Shown: positions 27,378 to 37,919, counted from the stretch's first letter. The stretch: 64,000 nucleotides of DNA from Nostoc sp. CHAB 5844 (GCF_020829595.1 NZ_JAIVFW010000012.1:1-64000); one strand, 5' to 3'. Numbers and translations are program-made. The notes: generated from the sequence alone by a model not told the origin.

Positions 27378-29753
27378 CTACAACTCTCTCAAGAAAGCAA
27401 GGATTGCTCGTTGATCATTAGGAGTCAGACGACGGAAACGAGCGATAGATTCTTTTGCTTCACTTCGACGAGTATTTGAAAGAGGACTGCTATATGGCGG
27501 GCAAATGACATCCTGAGGTCTTGGGCCATAGTCGACGACAATGGGATCACTGCCGTTAAGACTGCCGTCATAGCCAAGTTTATCTACGATTCTACCACCT
27601 GGAGGCACAGGGCACCCACCACCTGTCAAAGTAGAGGTCTTAGAGTCATCAGGTGCAGGCAGGTCATGTATTTCAATTGCTGCCAGAAGGGCTTCGTCTA
27701 CATTGCGAACAACTAACGGTGCGTTGGTTACTTCGCTATTGGTAGTTACAGTACTCGCAGGTGTAGTGTCTCGGTTGAGGATACTTAAGAAAACACGAGC
27801 ATCGTGCATGAATGGAGGACCTACTCTACCAATTCCCATCAGAGGTGGTGTACGGAACCGATCACCCGTAGCAGTTCCTCGCACGTTTGAGAAGGAATCA
27901 CTAGCAAAGTTGCGCATTAGATCATAGGTTTGCGGGAAGATAGCAACGTTACCACCTGAACCTTGCCCAAATGCATCGGCGCGGCTCACAAGAAATGGAT
28001 CGCGTGGAATTGGCGAAAATCTTTCAGCATCAATAACTGGGCCTCTATGGATATTAATATCCGAGAAAATAGGAGCCCAACGGTAGCTGAGAGCATCGAT
28101 AAGTGCTTGTGCATCAGGACCCAAGGATGGGTCGCCCGTAGCCGGAGACTGACCAGTTCTTTGAACTGGAATATGACAGCTCACGCAACCAACCAAGCGA
28201 TCGCCCTGGTTAATAGCATTGGGATCTAGACCATCGCCGCCTCTAGGCATCTTACCGGGAATCATCCGGTTAGAAAAGGCAACCAAGTCAATACCAAACA
28301 ACTGCGCTCCTCTTTGAACTCTAGCGGCTGGATTGTTACCAGGCAGAGGTCTAGAAGGATCTTTAGCTCTAAGGACAGCCAAGAGATTTCTGCCGAATTC
28401 TGGGGGAGCCAACGAGCGGATGAAATTGCGCTCACTAAATGGTCTGCTGACAGCTAGTTCTGGGTCAGCTACTTCATTTCGGCAGCCGGCATTATAAGGA
28501 GCAATGGCAGGGTTAGCAATATTTTGCTCAAAAGGAGAGATGCGGTTAGTCATACTCAGACTACCAAACATACCCCCAACAATAAACTGCATCATTTCTG
28601 AACCATTGGCACGTAGACCAAAACGTCCTAGCCCTTGGGCCAGTAGATCTTCGCGGGTAGAAGGAGTCACATTCGGCGGAATTGTATTGGTCACGCCGGT
28701 GACGCAATCACCCGTACATTGGAATAAAGTAGTTCTGAGGGAGGAATTGTCACCTCTAGCATCGTTGGGGTCAGAAACGTTGGTAATATCCTGGTTGGGA
28801 ATTGCTTCTATTAACCCACGACCAATATATGGAGGGCCTGCGAGTTCAGTAACACCACGGTTAAACCCACTTTCACTCCTTCCGGTAGCTCTATTGAAGT
28901 TAGCGAGGTTTCGATCTTCCGCAACGCTGGGGATGGCATCTGGTTTGCAATCTAGACCGAACCGCGCTCTGAGTTCTTCACTTGGAGGGCGTACATGCTG
29001 TAAGAAGCCACCAAAATCTTGGCCACTAGGACTAGTAGCATTTAACGCATCAAAAATGACCGGTGTTGCTGAAGCGTTAAAGTCCCCAAATACCGTAAAT
29101 GCGGCGGTTCTTCCTGTGCTGTTGACCGCATCTAGTTCACGATTTTGAGGATTTGTGACTGTACTAAGACGATTCAAGTCAGCAGTACCATCTGGATTGA
29201 CCGGATCTAAGCGTCTACCAGGCGCTCTACCACCAGTAACTCTTGTATCACCCGATACAAAACTAAAGTTAGTAGGAGTTGACCTGTTAGCTCTACTGAC
29301 GGTAGAAGTACCTGTGAGCAGTCCTTCGTTGGGAACTGACTCAAGGTTATTCAGGTGACAACCTGCACATCGAGTTTGCATGGCCATCGACCCGAAACCA
29401 TTCTCAACTCTGTTTGGGGTAGTAAAGAACTCAGACCCTTCTAGTTCTCTTTCCTTCACAGAGTTTGGCAGAGAAGGATAAACTAATTTATTCAACTGAG
29501 CCACAGTATTAACGGGTGTAATACCTACATCGCCAAAATCATCACGACGGACACGCTCCACTGGGCGCAGGGGGCGTGTCGGAGGTTGAACCACAAAGTT
29601 GCTTGCAACTTCTTCTCGTCGGCGTTGAAATAAAATTTCTTCGCTAGGCAGGGCAATCTGACCAAGAACTTTTTGTGGGTTGAGATAGCCAATCAATACT
29701 GACAGGCCCAAAGATAAACCCACTATTAATAAGAGAAATCTTCGTTTTCGCAT
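27378..29753 (-). CDS. Di-haem cytochrome c peroxidase-like protein (MauG/DUF1111 type)
   Basis: The 791-residue protein has an N-terminal membrane anchor or signal (RRFLLLIVGLSLGLSVLIGYL) and two haem c sites: CAGCH near residue 129 and CVSCH near 523. The second half carries the RTPPLMGIG ... PPFMHDARVF motif seen in di-haem peroxidases and DUF1111 oxidoreductases. It is expected in the periplasm or thylakoid lumen, transferring electrons to peroxide or oxidising an organic substrate; the substrate is not evident. A TTG five codons upstream is possible, but the ATG at 29753 leads directly into the charged n-region MRKRR. It has its own terminator and is probably monocistronic. Confidence 0.8.
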   Translation of the reverse strand: MRKRRFLLLIVGLSLGLSVLIGYLNPQKVLGQIALPSEEILFQRRREEVASNFVVQPPTRPLRPVERVRRDDFGDVGITPVNTVAQLNKLVYPSLPNSVKERELEGSEFFTTPNRVENGFGSMAMQTRCAGCHLNNLESVPNEGLLTGTSTVSRANRSTPTNFSFVSGDTRVTGGRAPGRRLDPVNPDGTADLNRLSTVTNPQNRELDAVNSTGRTAAFTVFGDFNASATPVIFDALNATSPSGQDFGGFLQHVRPPSEELRARFGLDCKPDAIPSVAEDRNLANFNRATGRSESGFNRGVTELAGPPYIGRGLIEAIPNQDITNVSDPNDARGDNSSLRTTLFQCTGDCVTGVTNTIPPNVTPSTREDLLAQGLGRFGLRANGSEMMQFIVGGMFGSLSMTNRISPFEQNIANPAIAPYNAGCRNEVADPELAVSRPFSERNFIRSLAPPEFGRNLLAVLRAKDPSRPLPGNNPAARVQRGAQLFGIDLVAFSNRMIPGKMPRGGDGLDPNAINQGDRLVGCVSCHIPVQRTGQSPATGDPSLGPDAQALIDALSYRWAPIFSDINIHRGPVIDAERFSPIPRDPFLVSRADAFGQGSGGNVAIFPQTYDLMRNFASDSFSNVRGTATGDRFRTPPLMGIGRVGPPFMHDARVFLSILNRDTTPASTVTTNSEVTNAPLVVRNVDEALLAAIEIHDLPAPDDSKTSTLTGGGCPVPPGGRIVDKLGYDGSLNGSDPIVVDYGPRPQDVICPPYSSPLSNTRRSEAKESIARFRRLTPNDQRAILAFLREL

Positions 29754-29768
29754 TAACGTAAGTTCCAA

Positions 29769-30802
29769 ACTTATTTAATATTTGAGTAATACAAACTCAA
29801 GGCTACCTATTCCGCACTGGGAGTAATACTAATTTCAAGGCTAACTATTCCACATTGGATTCATAGCTTTCTCGTAGTTGACTCCGAAGAAAACAAGCAA
29901 AGTCAAGCAAAGTATTGCTCCCATTACTTTAGAACTTAAGTTTGCAAATAATTAGGTAACTAATTACACTGTATCTTACAACAATATACAATCAAAAGGA
30001 AGTTTTTATTAAATCTATACTGTTACATATTTCTACATAAACTCTGGCAAATAAATCAAGATATTATGAAGTTAATGCCACGCTAAAGTTCAGTTTATGT
30101 AATCTTTAAATTCAAGTTATTTAGATAATAAAGTTAAAAAAATCTTTAAATAAATCATCATCAATAAAGAATCATGCTGCAAGAAAGGAAACGCTTGAAT
30201 GCTTGACATCTACAGCTAAAAATTTGGCTATTATGCCCAAAATTTAGGGCTTTACTATGGTATACGTCGCGTTTACGTTACTTAACTAAATCAACCATAA
30301 TTACTTACCAGATAGTAGTTTCATCAAATTTAAATGAATTAGCTTGATGCATTATATGACACCAGAGACACTCCGCCTCTAAGTCTGCTGATAAATTTAC
30401 TGATCAATCAATAAATCCACAGAGCGTGGCTTAAATACCCAGTCTCAACATAGATTTTTTGTGTCTATTAAGATTGACTTTCAATCAATATTATGTGTGA
30501 AGAACTTTGATAAATTTTGTGCATTCATAATCTCTTTCAAAACAGCATATAAATTTCAATCAGTAAATAGATTTAACAAAATTTCACTAGTTATTGTTAG
30601 GAAAAATTCTCAAGAATTAGTTTGATGAAGAACTAAATTAAACTCTAAATCTCATGAAATTACAGTGATTCCTAAACTACTCAAAGATTTAAACTTGAAT
30701 AGTTGCATGAACACTATTTATTAATGCAATAGTTTTGGGGTTTTAAACATTTGCTGTTCACCCCAAAATGTAGATGTCTTCGTCATCAATATATTTGAAT
30801 TC
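29769..30802. other. Long AT-rich gene-free interval
   Basis: About 1 kb shows no convincing frame on either strand, no tRNA-like fold and no known RNA motif. Composition is far more AT-rich than the flanks. It should hold the cytochrome-gene promoter at its left end and may contain regulatory RNA, but nothing specific can be supported. Confidence 0.5.
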
Positions 30803-31014
30803 AGGACTTATAGACAAGGCACGGAAAACCAAATTACAAAGAAATCAGTACTTTAAAGAGACAGCACTGTGGACAGTTTTGCCGACTTAATGCAATTGTT
30901 GTCGGAGAAACAGACTTGTAGACGCGCTCTGCGTGGCTTCTCGCAGAGTAGCAACAGACGTGACACAGAGCAAACGGAGGTAAGAAAGGTTGAAAAGTTT
31001 TTTGCGTAAGTCCT
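30803..31014. mobile_element. ~212-bp MITE (AGGACTTA...TGCGTAAGTCCT ends)
   Basis: The right end TTTTTTGCGTAAGTCCT and the left end AGGACTTA(T)AGACA form an imperfect inverted pair. The right half, read on the reverse strand (AGGACTTACGCAAAAAAC), closely matches the left end of the element at 47417-47676. A GC-rich block (GACGCGCTCTGCGTGGCTTC) is nested inside. Confidence 0.6.
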
Positions 31015-31100
31015 ATGATTTGATCATCATACCAAACATCATTCAAAATTAATATTGAATTTCACATTAAGTTAAGATGCGTTTCTGTAAGCACACTTAA

Positions 31101-32453
31101 TCACTGTGGTAAATGCAAAACCTGCAAAGCTACAGAAATTAAAGTCAGAAAGGTTAAAAAGCCTATAGTATCTAGCATAGTGGTGACTAAAGGCCCACTT
31201 ACCAAAGCTGGGTCAAGCTTCAGGCGTTTCAAACCCATTGGTAATAGCGTACCGAGAGTAACAGCCACCATTGTATTAGTAGCCATAACTGTACCTGCGA
31301 CTAAACCTACCCATCGTTCTTGTGATTTAGCCCAAATCATCGATAGCGCCATCATTGTTAAGGCTAAAACTACCGCTGTGCCTAACCCAGCCAGAATTTC
31401 TTTATGAAGAATTTTAAAAGTATCTCTGGGTGTGACTTCACCTACGCCCAAACCTCTAATTGTTACAGTTAAGGCTTGAATTCCGACTGTCCCGCCTGTG
31501 TTAGAAAAAATCGGCATGATGACTGCTAACACTGGCACAGCGGCAATCACAGATTGAAATGGGGCGATCGCACTAGCCGCACCAATATATAATGCCATAA
31601 TTGCCAACAACCACGGTAAGCGCTTCCGAATTGTGACTAGAGGAGGAGACAAAGCCTCTTCATCACCACTCACCCCTGCCAATTTTTGAATATCTTCGGT
31701 AGCTTCTTCTTCCAAAATATCGATCACATCATCAATAGTAATGATGCCGACTAATCTCTCTTCCCTATCCACCACAGGGATAGCGATTAAGTCGTAACGC
31801 TTCATAATTTGAGCTACTTCTTCTTGAGGCGTTTCCGTTTTTACCTTAATGACGCGATCGCTGGCAATATCACGGATATAAACATCAGGAAAAGTAAATA
31901 ATAACTGGCGCAGTGAAACCACTCTCACGAGTTTGCGGTTATTGTCGGTGACGTAGGCGTAGTAAATTGTCTCTTTATCTTCATCTTGGCGGCGGATTTT
32001 GCTTAAGGCTTCGCCGACTGTTAATCCTTCTTGCAAGCGGACATATTCTGTAGTCATTACCCGGCCTGCCGTGCCTTCGGTATAACCGAGAATTGTGGCT
32101 GTGGCTTGCTTTTGCTCTGGACTTAGCTGTTGTAATAACCGTTTAACTACCCCAGCAGGTAATTCATCAAATAATTCTGCCCGTTCATCCGGACTCATCG
32201 CCTCAACAATTTGCACTACTTGGACATTATGCAAAGAATTAATTAGTTCTTCTTGCAATTGGGTGGGTAGATACTCAAACACATCAATTGCTTGGGCTTT
32301 ATTGAGGAGACGAAAAGCGATCGCCCGCTGTTTTTCTGGTAATTGTGTAATGTATTCCCCGACATCTACGGGTTGCAACCGATTTAAATCACACTTAAGC
32401 TGATTTAAATCACTGACATCAAACAGTGAATCACGAATGTCTTGTATGAGCAT
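31101..32453 (-). CDS. mgtE: Magnesium transporter MgtE
   Basis: The 450-residue protein has the MgtE order: an N-terminal helical superhelix (about 1-130, ELFDELPAGVVKRLLQQLSPEQ), two CBS domains (about 131-265, with MTTEYV and IPVVDREERLVGIITIDDVID) and five C-terminal membrane helices (about 285-450, including PIFSNTGGTVGIQALT, the pore segment). It is a Mg2+-gated channel in the inner membrane; the cytoplasmic domains close it when Mg2+ is high. AGGAGGT sits 3 nt upstream of the ATG. The leader can fold to hide it (see 32454-32530). Confidence 0.95.
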   Translation of the reverse strand: MLIQDIRDSLFDVSDLNQLKCDLNRLQPVDVGEYITQLPEKQRAIAFRLLNKAQAIDVFEYLPTQLQEELINSLHNVQVVQIVEAMSPDERAELFDELPAGVVKRLLQQLSPEQKQATATILGYTEGTAGRVMTTEYVRLQEGLTVGEALSKIRRQDEDKETIYYAYVTDNNRKLVRVVSLRQLLFTFPDVYIRDIASDRVIKVKTETPQEEVAQIMKRYDLIAIPVVDREERLVGIITIDDVIDILEEEATEDIQKLAGVSGDEEALSPPLVTIRKRLPWLLAIMALYIGAASAIAPFQSVIAAVPVLAVIMPIFSNTGGTVGIQALTVTIRGLGVGEVTPRDTFKILHKEILAGLGTAVVLALTMMALSMIWAKSQERWVGLVAGTVMATNTMVAVTLGTLLPMGLKRLKLDPALVSGPLVTTMLDTIGFLTFLTLISVALQVLHLPQ

Positions 32454-32530
32454 GATACCTCCTATGTGCCTCCCCCGCGCCGAGAGACACGCTCACCAGC
32501 TTAGAGGAGGTTCGTACTGCCGTCTTGTGG
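32454..32530 (-). promoter_or_regulatory. mgtE leader with possible anti-Shine-Dalgarno pairing
   Basis: On the minus strand the transcript has ACCTCCT (32505-32511), exactly complementary to the ribosome site AGGAGGT (32457-32463). Between them lies a GC-rich hairpin (GTGTCTC...GAGGCAC around GGCGCGGGGG). Pairing of the two 7-mers would block mgtE translation, so the leader could act as a switch. It does not obviously match the M-box consensus. The link to Mg2+ is inference from the gene it precedes. Confidence 0.5.
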
Positions 32531-33165
32531 ACTTTTGTCCATAAAATCTTAAAAACTCAATTCAATATCGATAGCCAATCAAGGCATCGCTAAGTGATCA
32601 TCGTAACCCGGAATCGTGCGATCTGATCAATTTTCAGTAGCTATATACGAAACTTGTGATATTCCGTACAAGTACACTATTGATTAAGCTTTTGTGCTTA
32701 CAAGTTGCACAATGGAAATTTTGGGGAAAAATTTCAAACCCTCTCCCCTGCTCCTCTGCCACGCCAGTCGCGCGGCTGTCGGGAAACCCGCAAGGGGAGC
32801 CAGCGCGCCCCTTGCGGTCTCAACAAGCAAACTTTTGTGATTATTAGCTTACCCTGATTTCCTGTTAGCTAGTGTCGATTTTACTATTGCAAAAATTTGT
32901 GTCAAGCAAATGTAGAGATTTGCTGGCGAACTTCACACAGTCAAAATATTTACATTCACTCATTAGTATTTGTTTGAAGACTAAGGGTAGGTTTTTTAGC
33001 TCTAACTAAAATTGCCAACTCTACCACTTTCATCAAACACAAGCTTCATAGCTCATAAAACTATCATCAGGAAGACAAGGCTAAGAGCAACAGCAGTATC
33101 TTTGGAATAAATTCCTGAGCGTGTAGCGTATCAGGAACTACATATAGCAAAATTCAGAATATACT
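32531..33165. other. Gene-free interval with GC-rich repeat
   Basis: No supported gene is present. About 32745-32830 is a GC-rich patch (CCACGCCAGTCGCGCGGCTG, GGGAAACCCGCAAGGGGAGCC) of the interspersed repeat class. The flanks are AT-rich and should include the mgtE promoter at the left. Confidence 0.45.
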
Positions 33166-33522
33166 TCACTCCTCTTCTGGCATTGGTAAATCTAAGGCTA
33201 TCAACAAAGCCTGAGACAAATGAGCCATTACCAATTGCGAAACAGCACCTCTTAAACGCAAAAAGCGGGTTTTAGATAATACCCGCACCTGATCTGCCAT
33301 TGCGATCGAATCTCTCTTGAGTCCACCATCAGGTGCTAAAATTAACACCTGGGTTGGATAAACTCGCTTACCTGATTGATAAGTAGTGCAGGGAACTGCT
33401 AGAACGACTGGACTCGACGAATTAATTGCATCACGACTGACAATAATCACTGGGCGAGTCCCTCCTTGCTCTGAACCTTCTGTTGATTCTAGTCGAGCAT
33501 CATAGACTTCACCCCTTCTCAT
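33166..33522 (-). CDS. MazF/PemK-family toxin
   Basis: The 118-residue protein has the MazF fold pattern: MRRGEVYDARL, GTRPVIIVSRDAIN, VVLAVPCTTY, and TQVLILAPDGGLKRDSIAMADQVRVLSKTR. MazF proteins cut mRNA at short sites. The ATG at 33522 overlaps the antitoxin stop (TAATG); the 11 extra upstream codons in frame would overlap further and are not needed. It forms a two-gene unit with the RHH protein upstream. Confidence 0.88.
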   Translation of the reverse strand: MRRGEVYDARLESTEGSEQGGTRPVIIVSRDAINSSSPVVLAVPCTTYQSGKRVYPTQVLILAPDGGLKRDSIAMADQVRVLSKTRFLRLRGAVSQLVMAHLSQALLIALDLPMPEEE

Positions 33523-33794
33523 TACAGAGATTCCTCTAACAGAAATGCCTCCCACTGAGCAGCGGCAAATTCAGTTTCGAGTTTGAGTACCTCTGCTTGA
33601 TAATCAGGGTCGCTGGCCATTTCTGTCAAAGCAGCATCAATTGCGGCTCTTTTTTGTGCTGCTAATTCTCGACGTATTGCTTGCACCATAAAATCATTAC
33701 GACTTCTTGCTTTGCCTTCTAAAACTGCCTTGTCAGTTGCTTCTAAAAGTTCCCGTGGTATTGCTAGTGTAGTGCGAACGGATTCGGCTTTCAT
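33522..33794 (-). CDS. Ribbon-helix-helix antitoxin (MazE/CopG-like)
   Basis: The 90-residue protein begins VRTTLAIPRELLEATDKAVLEGKARSRN, a ribbon-helix-helix DNA-binding domain, followed by a helical acidic tail (SDPDYQAEVLKLETEFAAAQWEAF) that would wrap the toxin. It is the first gene of the pair and probably represses its own promoter upstream of 33794. Both partners are intact. Confidence 0.85.
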   Translation of the reverse strand: MKAESVRTTLAIPRELLEATDKAVLEGKARSRNDFMVQAIRRELAAQKRAAIDAALTEMASDPDYQAEVLKLETEFAAAQWEAFLLEESL

Positions 33795-34136
33795 GTAGTG
33801 ATGATTATTTTGATGTCTTCAGTGACGACTTCTATGATATCACTCTTAATCGCACTCCGACCCTTGGAGTTCTACCGAAGACCCTGTAGCAACTAAATTT
33901 TTTACCCTACAGTAGTACCTAATCAGTTATAGAAAAGACCTTTTACCTCAGCAATGCCAAGTTCACATTACACATTGATTCACAAAGTTTAGCCATAGCT
34001 AAAAGTCCAGATTCCATCGATATCTTGAGAATCTGGACTGGTGAGGAGCTACTATGTTCTACTTAAGTAGAAAGAGTTAATTTTGGGTTAATAGTCAGTA
34101 ATTAGGTAGAAAATAAAATTTTTTTGTGACTTTCCT

Positions 34137-34370
34137 CTAACCAACAGCTCGTTTGAGCGAACCATCAGCATAAAGTTCCAGCGGAACTAATTCGATTTTG
34201 CCGTTAACTTTCACTTGCGAGTAAACCACTTTCACTAACTGAGCTTGATTCAGGGTAACGCAAAGACATAATAAACCCTTTTGATGACAAATTTGTTGGG
34301 TTCTAACCCTTTAATACCATCTATGTACTGAATTAGTTCCTGGTGAACTGTACATCTAGTGAATGATTGT
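34137..34370 (-). pseudogene. Possible decayed small gene
   Basis: Two overlapping reverse-strand frames look protein-like. One reads TVHQELIQYIDGIKGLEPNKF and stops; the other continues as VTLNQAQLVKVVYSQVKVNG ... LELYADGSLKRAVG and a TAG at 34137. Neither has a proper start. A frameshift would join them into one small protein. I do not recognise the family, so this is tentative. Confidence 0.3.
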
Positions 34371-34603
34371 TGATTCTATAACTAGCAAACTAACGATAAA
34401 ATCAGTATAAAATAAACTCAGTATATATTAAAGATTCCAACAAATCTCAATTTGCAGTGAGGATTTCTTAACAACTGTGTAACTAAATGGCTACTAACGC
34501 GAGATAATAAGTAGTCCCTACTACCCTTAGCTGTAAATACCATTGCCAATTACAAAATAATTCTCTTCGCAGTCACAGGGTGGACTTCTGCCAGCTTTCC
34601 TGA

Positions 34604-37600
34604 ATGAGTATGAAAACAGCTACCGAATTACAAACTCGACTGGAGCATTACTACCAGCAAATCAAAACCATTATCCTAGCGCGTCAAAATCCGATTACTG
34701 GTTTGCTACCTGCGAGTACAGCCATCACGGCTCATGGTGATTATACAGATGCTTGGGTAAGAGACAATGTTTACAGCATCTTGGCTGTTTGGGGTTTAGC
34801 GCTGGCGTATCGCAAAGTTGACGAAGACAAGGGACGCACTTACGAACTAGAACATAGCGTTATCAAGCTGATGCGTGGGTTGCTATTTGCGATGATGCGA
34901 CAGGCGCATAAAGTAGAACAGTTTAAACATACTCAGTCACCTTTAGATGGTTTACACGCCAAATACAACACAGCTACTGGAGATATCGTAGTTGGTGATG
35001 ATGAATGGGGACATTTACAACTTGATGCCACATCTATATTTTTATTGATATTGGCCCAAATGACCGCTTCGGGATTGCAGATTATTTATACGATTGATGA
35101 AGTAAACTTTGTGCAGAACTTGGTTTACTATATTGGACGCGCTTACCGCACACCAGATTATGGTATTTGGGAACGGGGTAACAAAATTAATCATGGTAAT
35201 GCTGAGTTGAATGCTAGTTCTGTAGGGATGGCAAAAGCAGCTTTAGAAGCCATGAATGAACTAGATTTATTTGGAGTGCGTGGTAGCCAAGCATCAGTAA
35301 TTCATGTACTACCCGATGAGATTGCCCGCGCCCGAAGTACTTTAGAATCGTTATTACCGAGAGAATCTGCTTCTAAAGAAATTGATGCGGCACTGTTGAG
35401 TATTATTAGCTATCCTGCCTTTGCAGTGGAGAATGTAGAGTTACGCGAATCTCCCAAGGAGACGCTACGCGATCGCACTTTTAACGATATTATCAACAAA
35501 CTCCAAGGCAAATACGGCTGCAAACGCTTCTTGCGTGACGGACATCAAACCGTTTTAGAAGATAACCAGCGCTTACACTACGAACCTTGGGAATTAAAAC
35601 AATTTGAGCATATTGAATGTGAATGGCCGTTATTTTTCACTTATTTGCTGCTTGATGGCTTATTTCGCAATGAGCAAAAACAAGTTAAACAATACCAAGA
35701 ACTTTTAGAGACACTATTAGTTGAACGCGATGGTTGTTATTTATTGCCAGAACTTTATTATGTGCCAGCAAAAAACATCGAAGCAGAAAAGTTAGCACCT
35801 CAAAGTCAACGGCGTTTACCTAATGAAAATATCCCTTTAGTTTGGGCGCAAAGTTTGTATTTTCTCGGACAAATGTTAAGTGAAGGGTTGCTGGCAGTGG
35901 GCGATATTGACCCATTAGGTAGACATTTGAGTATTGGTAAAAGCCGCGAAGCCTTAGTGCAAATTGCTTTGTTAGCTGAAGATGATGACTTACAAGCAAA
36001 ACTAGAAGTTCATGGCATTAAAACTCAAACACCCAAGCAAGTAGAACCAATTCAAGTTAGACAAGCTGGGGAGCTATCAACAATTTACACCCAAATTGGA
36101 CGCAATGATAAACTTGGTATAACTGGGCGACCAGTGCGAAGATTGCGGAGTTTAACTACATCGCGCATCTTTCGGATTTGTGGTGAAACAGTAGTGTTTT
36201 TGCCATCATTTTTAGATGCACAGCAGTTTTATTTAACCCTTGATTACCATTTTTTAGTCGATCAAATTAGAAGTGAACTCGCTTATATTCAACAATATTG
36301 GAGTGATTTAGGTCGCCCTATCTTAACTTTAATGTTGACGCACACCATGTTAGAAATTGGTGCTGAGGCGTTATTAGAACTGATGCAAGAACTCAAAGAT
36401 GGTATTTGTAATGGTGTGCGCGTCAAACTAGGCAGACTCAATCAGTTAATGCTGACAGGTGCTATTCAAAGAATTGATTTTCTGCAAGATGCGGAATTTT
36501 ATCAGTCAGCAATGCAAGATGCTGCACAACATTGCTATTACTTAGCTTACCATCCAGGAAAAAGCTGGCGCTTAGGTCATACCCAAGAATTTCAAATGGA
36601 GTACGAAACTAATTTGGGTTTGTTACTTTCTTCGCTGCGAGATTCGGAGAATCTCTATGAGCAAATAGAGTTATTGCAGACTTTAACTCGTTTGCAAGGA
36701 TTAGAGTTTGATACAGGGTTTGGTGACTCAAGTACTCGTGTTACAGTAGCTAATTTGCTGGATGAAGTCTACACCAAAGCCGGTGATTTAGGTATCTGGG
36801 CGATAGTTCGCAGGACTGCGGGGTTGCGACAGATGGTTGATATTGGCTTATCAGATGCTGTCACAAGTATTTTGGTGCGTGGCAAGCAAATAGCTGTAGG
36901 TAGAGCGTACAGTGAAGCATCATTGATTGCTGTACCTATGCCTCACAATGAAATTGCTGAGAAAATCAAGCATTTTTGTCGTGAAGATATCAGCGATCGC
37001 GTTCTCACACAAGAAATATTACTTTATCTTGGTACTCTCATTCGCTCGGAGCCTGAACTATTCCAAGGTCTGTTAACTTTAAGAGTTGGCTATCTCATCT
37101 TATTAATTACCAGCGAACTAGCACAAGAACTACGTGTTACCCAAGATGAAGCCTACGAACAGTTAATGGAACTTTCGCCATTTGAAATCAAAATGCGCTT
37201 GCGTCAGGTATTAACTGGTTATACAGGGATGAGTAACTTGTTACGCCAGCAAGAATCATTACACGTTAAGCAAAAAGAAAGCGATATTGATTGGGTAGTG
37301 CTGCCAACAATTGCCGAAGAAATCGAAATACCTCCTGGTGGTTGGCGACGCTTCCGCCAAGCTGAAGGGGCGCTGAACCGTGTACCGAAAAACTTTTTTC
37401 AGCAAGTTTGGTTATTAATGAAACATTGCAAAGGCTTAGTAATTGGGGACAAACTAGAACGCCGCAATCGTTTAGATAGCGAGTTGATGTTATCAGAAAT
37501 GACGGCTGGCGAAAAGAACTTTGCACTGCGGGTTGAGCATTTATTAAATAAAATCGAAGCGCCAGAATATCGCCAAGTTAATATTGAAGCACTAATAGAA

Positions 37601-37840
37601 TTAGGTGCGATCGCATCTAGAAACCCCAACCTGCAAATCGAAGAATATATTGTGTTAGATGTGTTAATTGGTCATGCTGTACGCTTGGCATGGTTAGAAC
37701 ATCATCCAGAACGCGGCGATCGCTATGATGAAGATAAAGCAAACGCATGGCGATCATTTTACAATACTTCTCCTCAAGATTGCGCTAGTTATATTCTTAA
37801 AGCCTTCAGGTTCTTGACTGAGTTTGTGAGAGAGTATTAA
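34604..37840 (+). CDS. GH15-like / phosphorylase-kinase alpha-beta-like protein (1078 aa)
   Basis: The N-terminal ~450 residues form an (alpha/alpha)6 glycosidase-like domain (ITAHGDYTDAWVRDNVYSILAVWGLALAYRK; DEWGHLQLDATSIFLL; WERGNKINHGNAELNASSVGMAKAALEA). This order is shared by GH15 glucoamylases and the eukaryotic phosphorylase kinase alpha/beta subunits; full-length architecture fits the latter better. The rest is helical without known motifs. Cyanobacterial homologues are usually labelled GH15, but the function (hydrolase or regulator of glycogen breakdown) is not established. Translation begins ATGAGTATG; either ATG could serve. No signal peptide is seen, so it is cytoplasmic. Confidence 0.8.
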   Translation: MSMKTATELQTRLEHYYQQIKTIILARQNPITGLLPASTAITAHGDYTDAWVRDNVYSILAVWGLALAYRKVDEDKGRTYELEHSVIKLMRGLLFAMMRQAHKVEQFKHTQSPLDGLHAKYNTATGDIVVGDDEWGHLQLDATSIFLLILAQMTASGLQIIYTIDEVNFVQNLVYYIGRAYRTPDYGIWERGNKINHGNAELNASSVGMAKAALEAMNELDLFGVRGSQASVIHVLPDEIARARSTLESLLPRESASKEIDAALLSIISYPAFAVENVELRESPKETLRDRTFNDIINKLQGKYGCKRFLRDGHQTVLEDNQRLHYEPWELKQFEHIECEWPLFFTYLLLDGLFRNEQKQVKQYQELLETLLVERDGCYLLPELYYVPAKNIEAEKLAPQSQRRLPNENIPLVWAQSLYFLGQMLSEGLLAVGDIDPLGRHLSIGKSREALVQIALLAEDDDLQAKLEVHGIKTQTPKQVEPIQVRQAGELSTIYTQIGRNDKLGITGRPVRRLRSLTTSRIFRICGETVVFLPSFLDAQQFYLTLDYHFLVDQIRSELAYIQQYWSDLGRPILTLMLTHTMLEIGAEALLELMQELKDGICNGVRVKLGRLNQLMLTGAIQRIDFLQDAEFYQSAMQDAAQHCYYLAYHPGKSWRLGHTQEFQMEYETNLGLLLSSLRDSENLYEQIELLQTLTRLQGLEFDTGFGDSSTRVTVANLLDEVYTKAGDLGIWAIVRRTAGLRQMVDIGLSDAVTSILVRGKQIAVGRAYSEASLIAVPMPHNEIAEKIKHFCREDISDRVLTQEILLYLGTLIRSEPELFQGLLTLRVGYLILLITSELAQELRVTQDEAYEQLMELSPFEIKMRLRQVLTGYTGMSNLLRQQESLHVKQKESDIDWVVLPTIAEEIEIPPGGWRRFRQAEGALNRVPKNFFQQVWLLMKHCKGLVIGDKLERRNRLDSELMLSEMTAGEKNFALRVEHLLNKIEAPEYRQVNIEALIELGAIASRNPNLQIEEYIVLDVLIGHAVRLAWLEHHPERGDRYDEDKANAWRSFYNTSPQDCASYILKAFRFLTEFVREY

Positions 37841-37919
37841 AAATACAGCAGAATTCAGGAGTCAGAATTCAGAATAATAATAGGCTCTTGACCTAGCTTT
37901 GAGAATTAAATTGTGTACT

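Noticed and set aside
28504-29148. 214-codon plus-strand frame opposite the cytochrome gene
   Set aside because: It is antisense to a well-supported cytochrome gene and has no homology pattern or ribosome site.
30834-31046. 70-codon minus-strand frame
   Set aside because: It lies within the 30803-31014 MITE and reads through repeat sequence; composition is not protein-like.
29769-31100. Possible tRNA or structural RNA in the long gap
   Set aside because: No cloverleaf or T-loop GTTCRANNC context was found by eye; nothing specific can be claimed.
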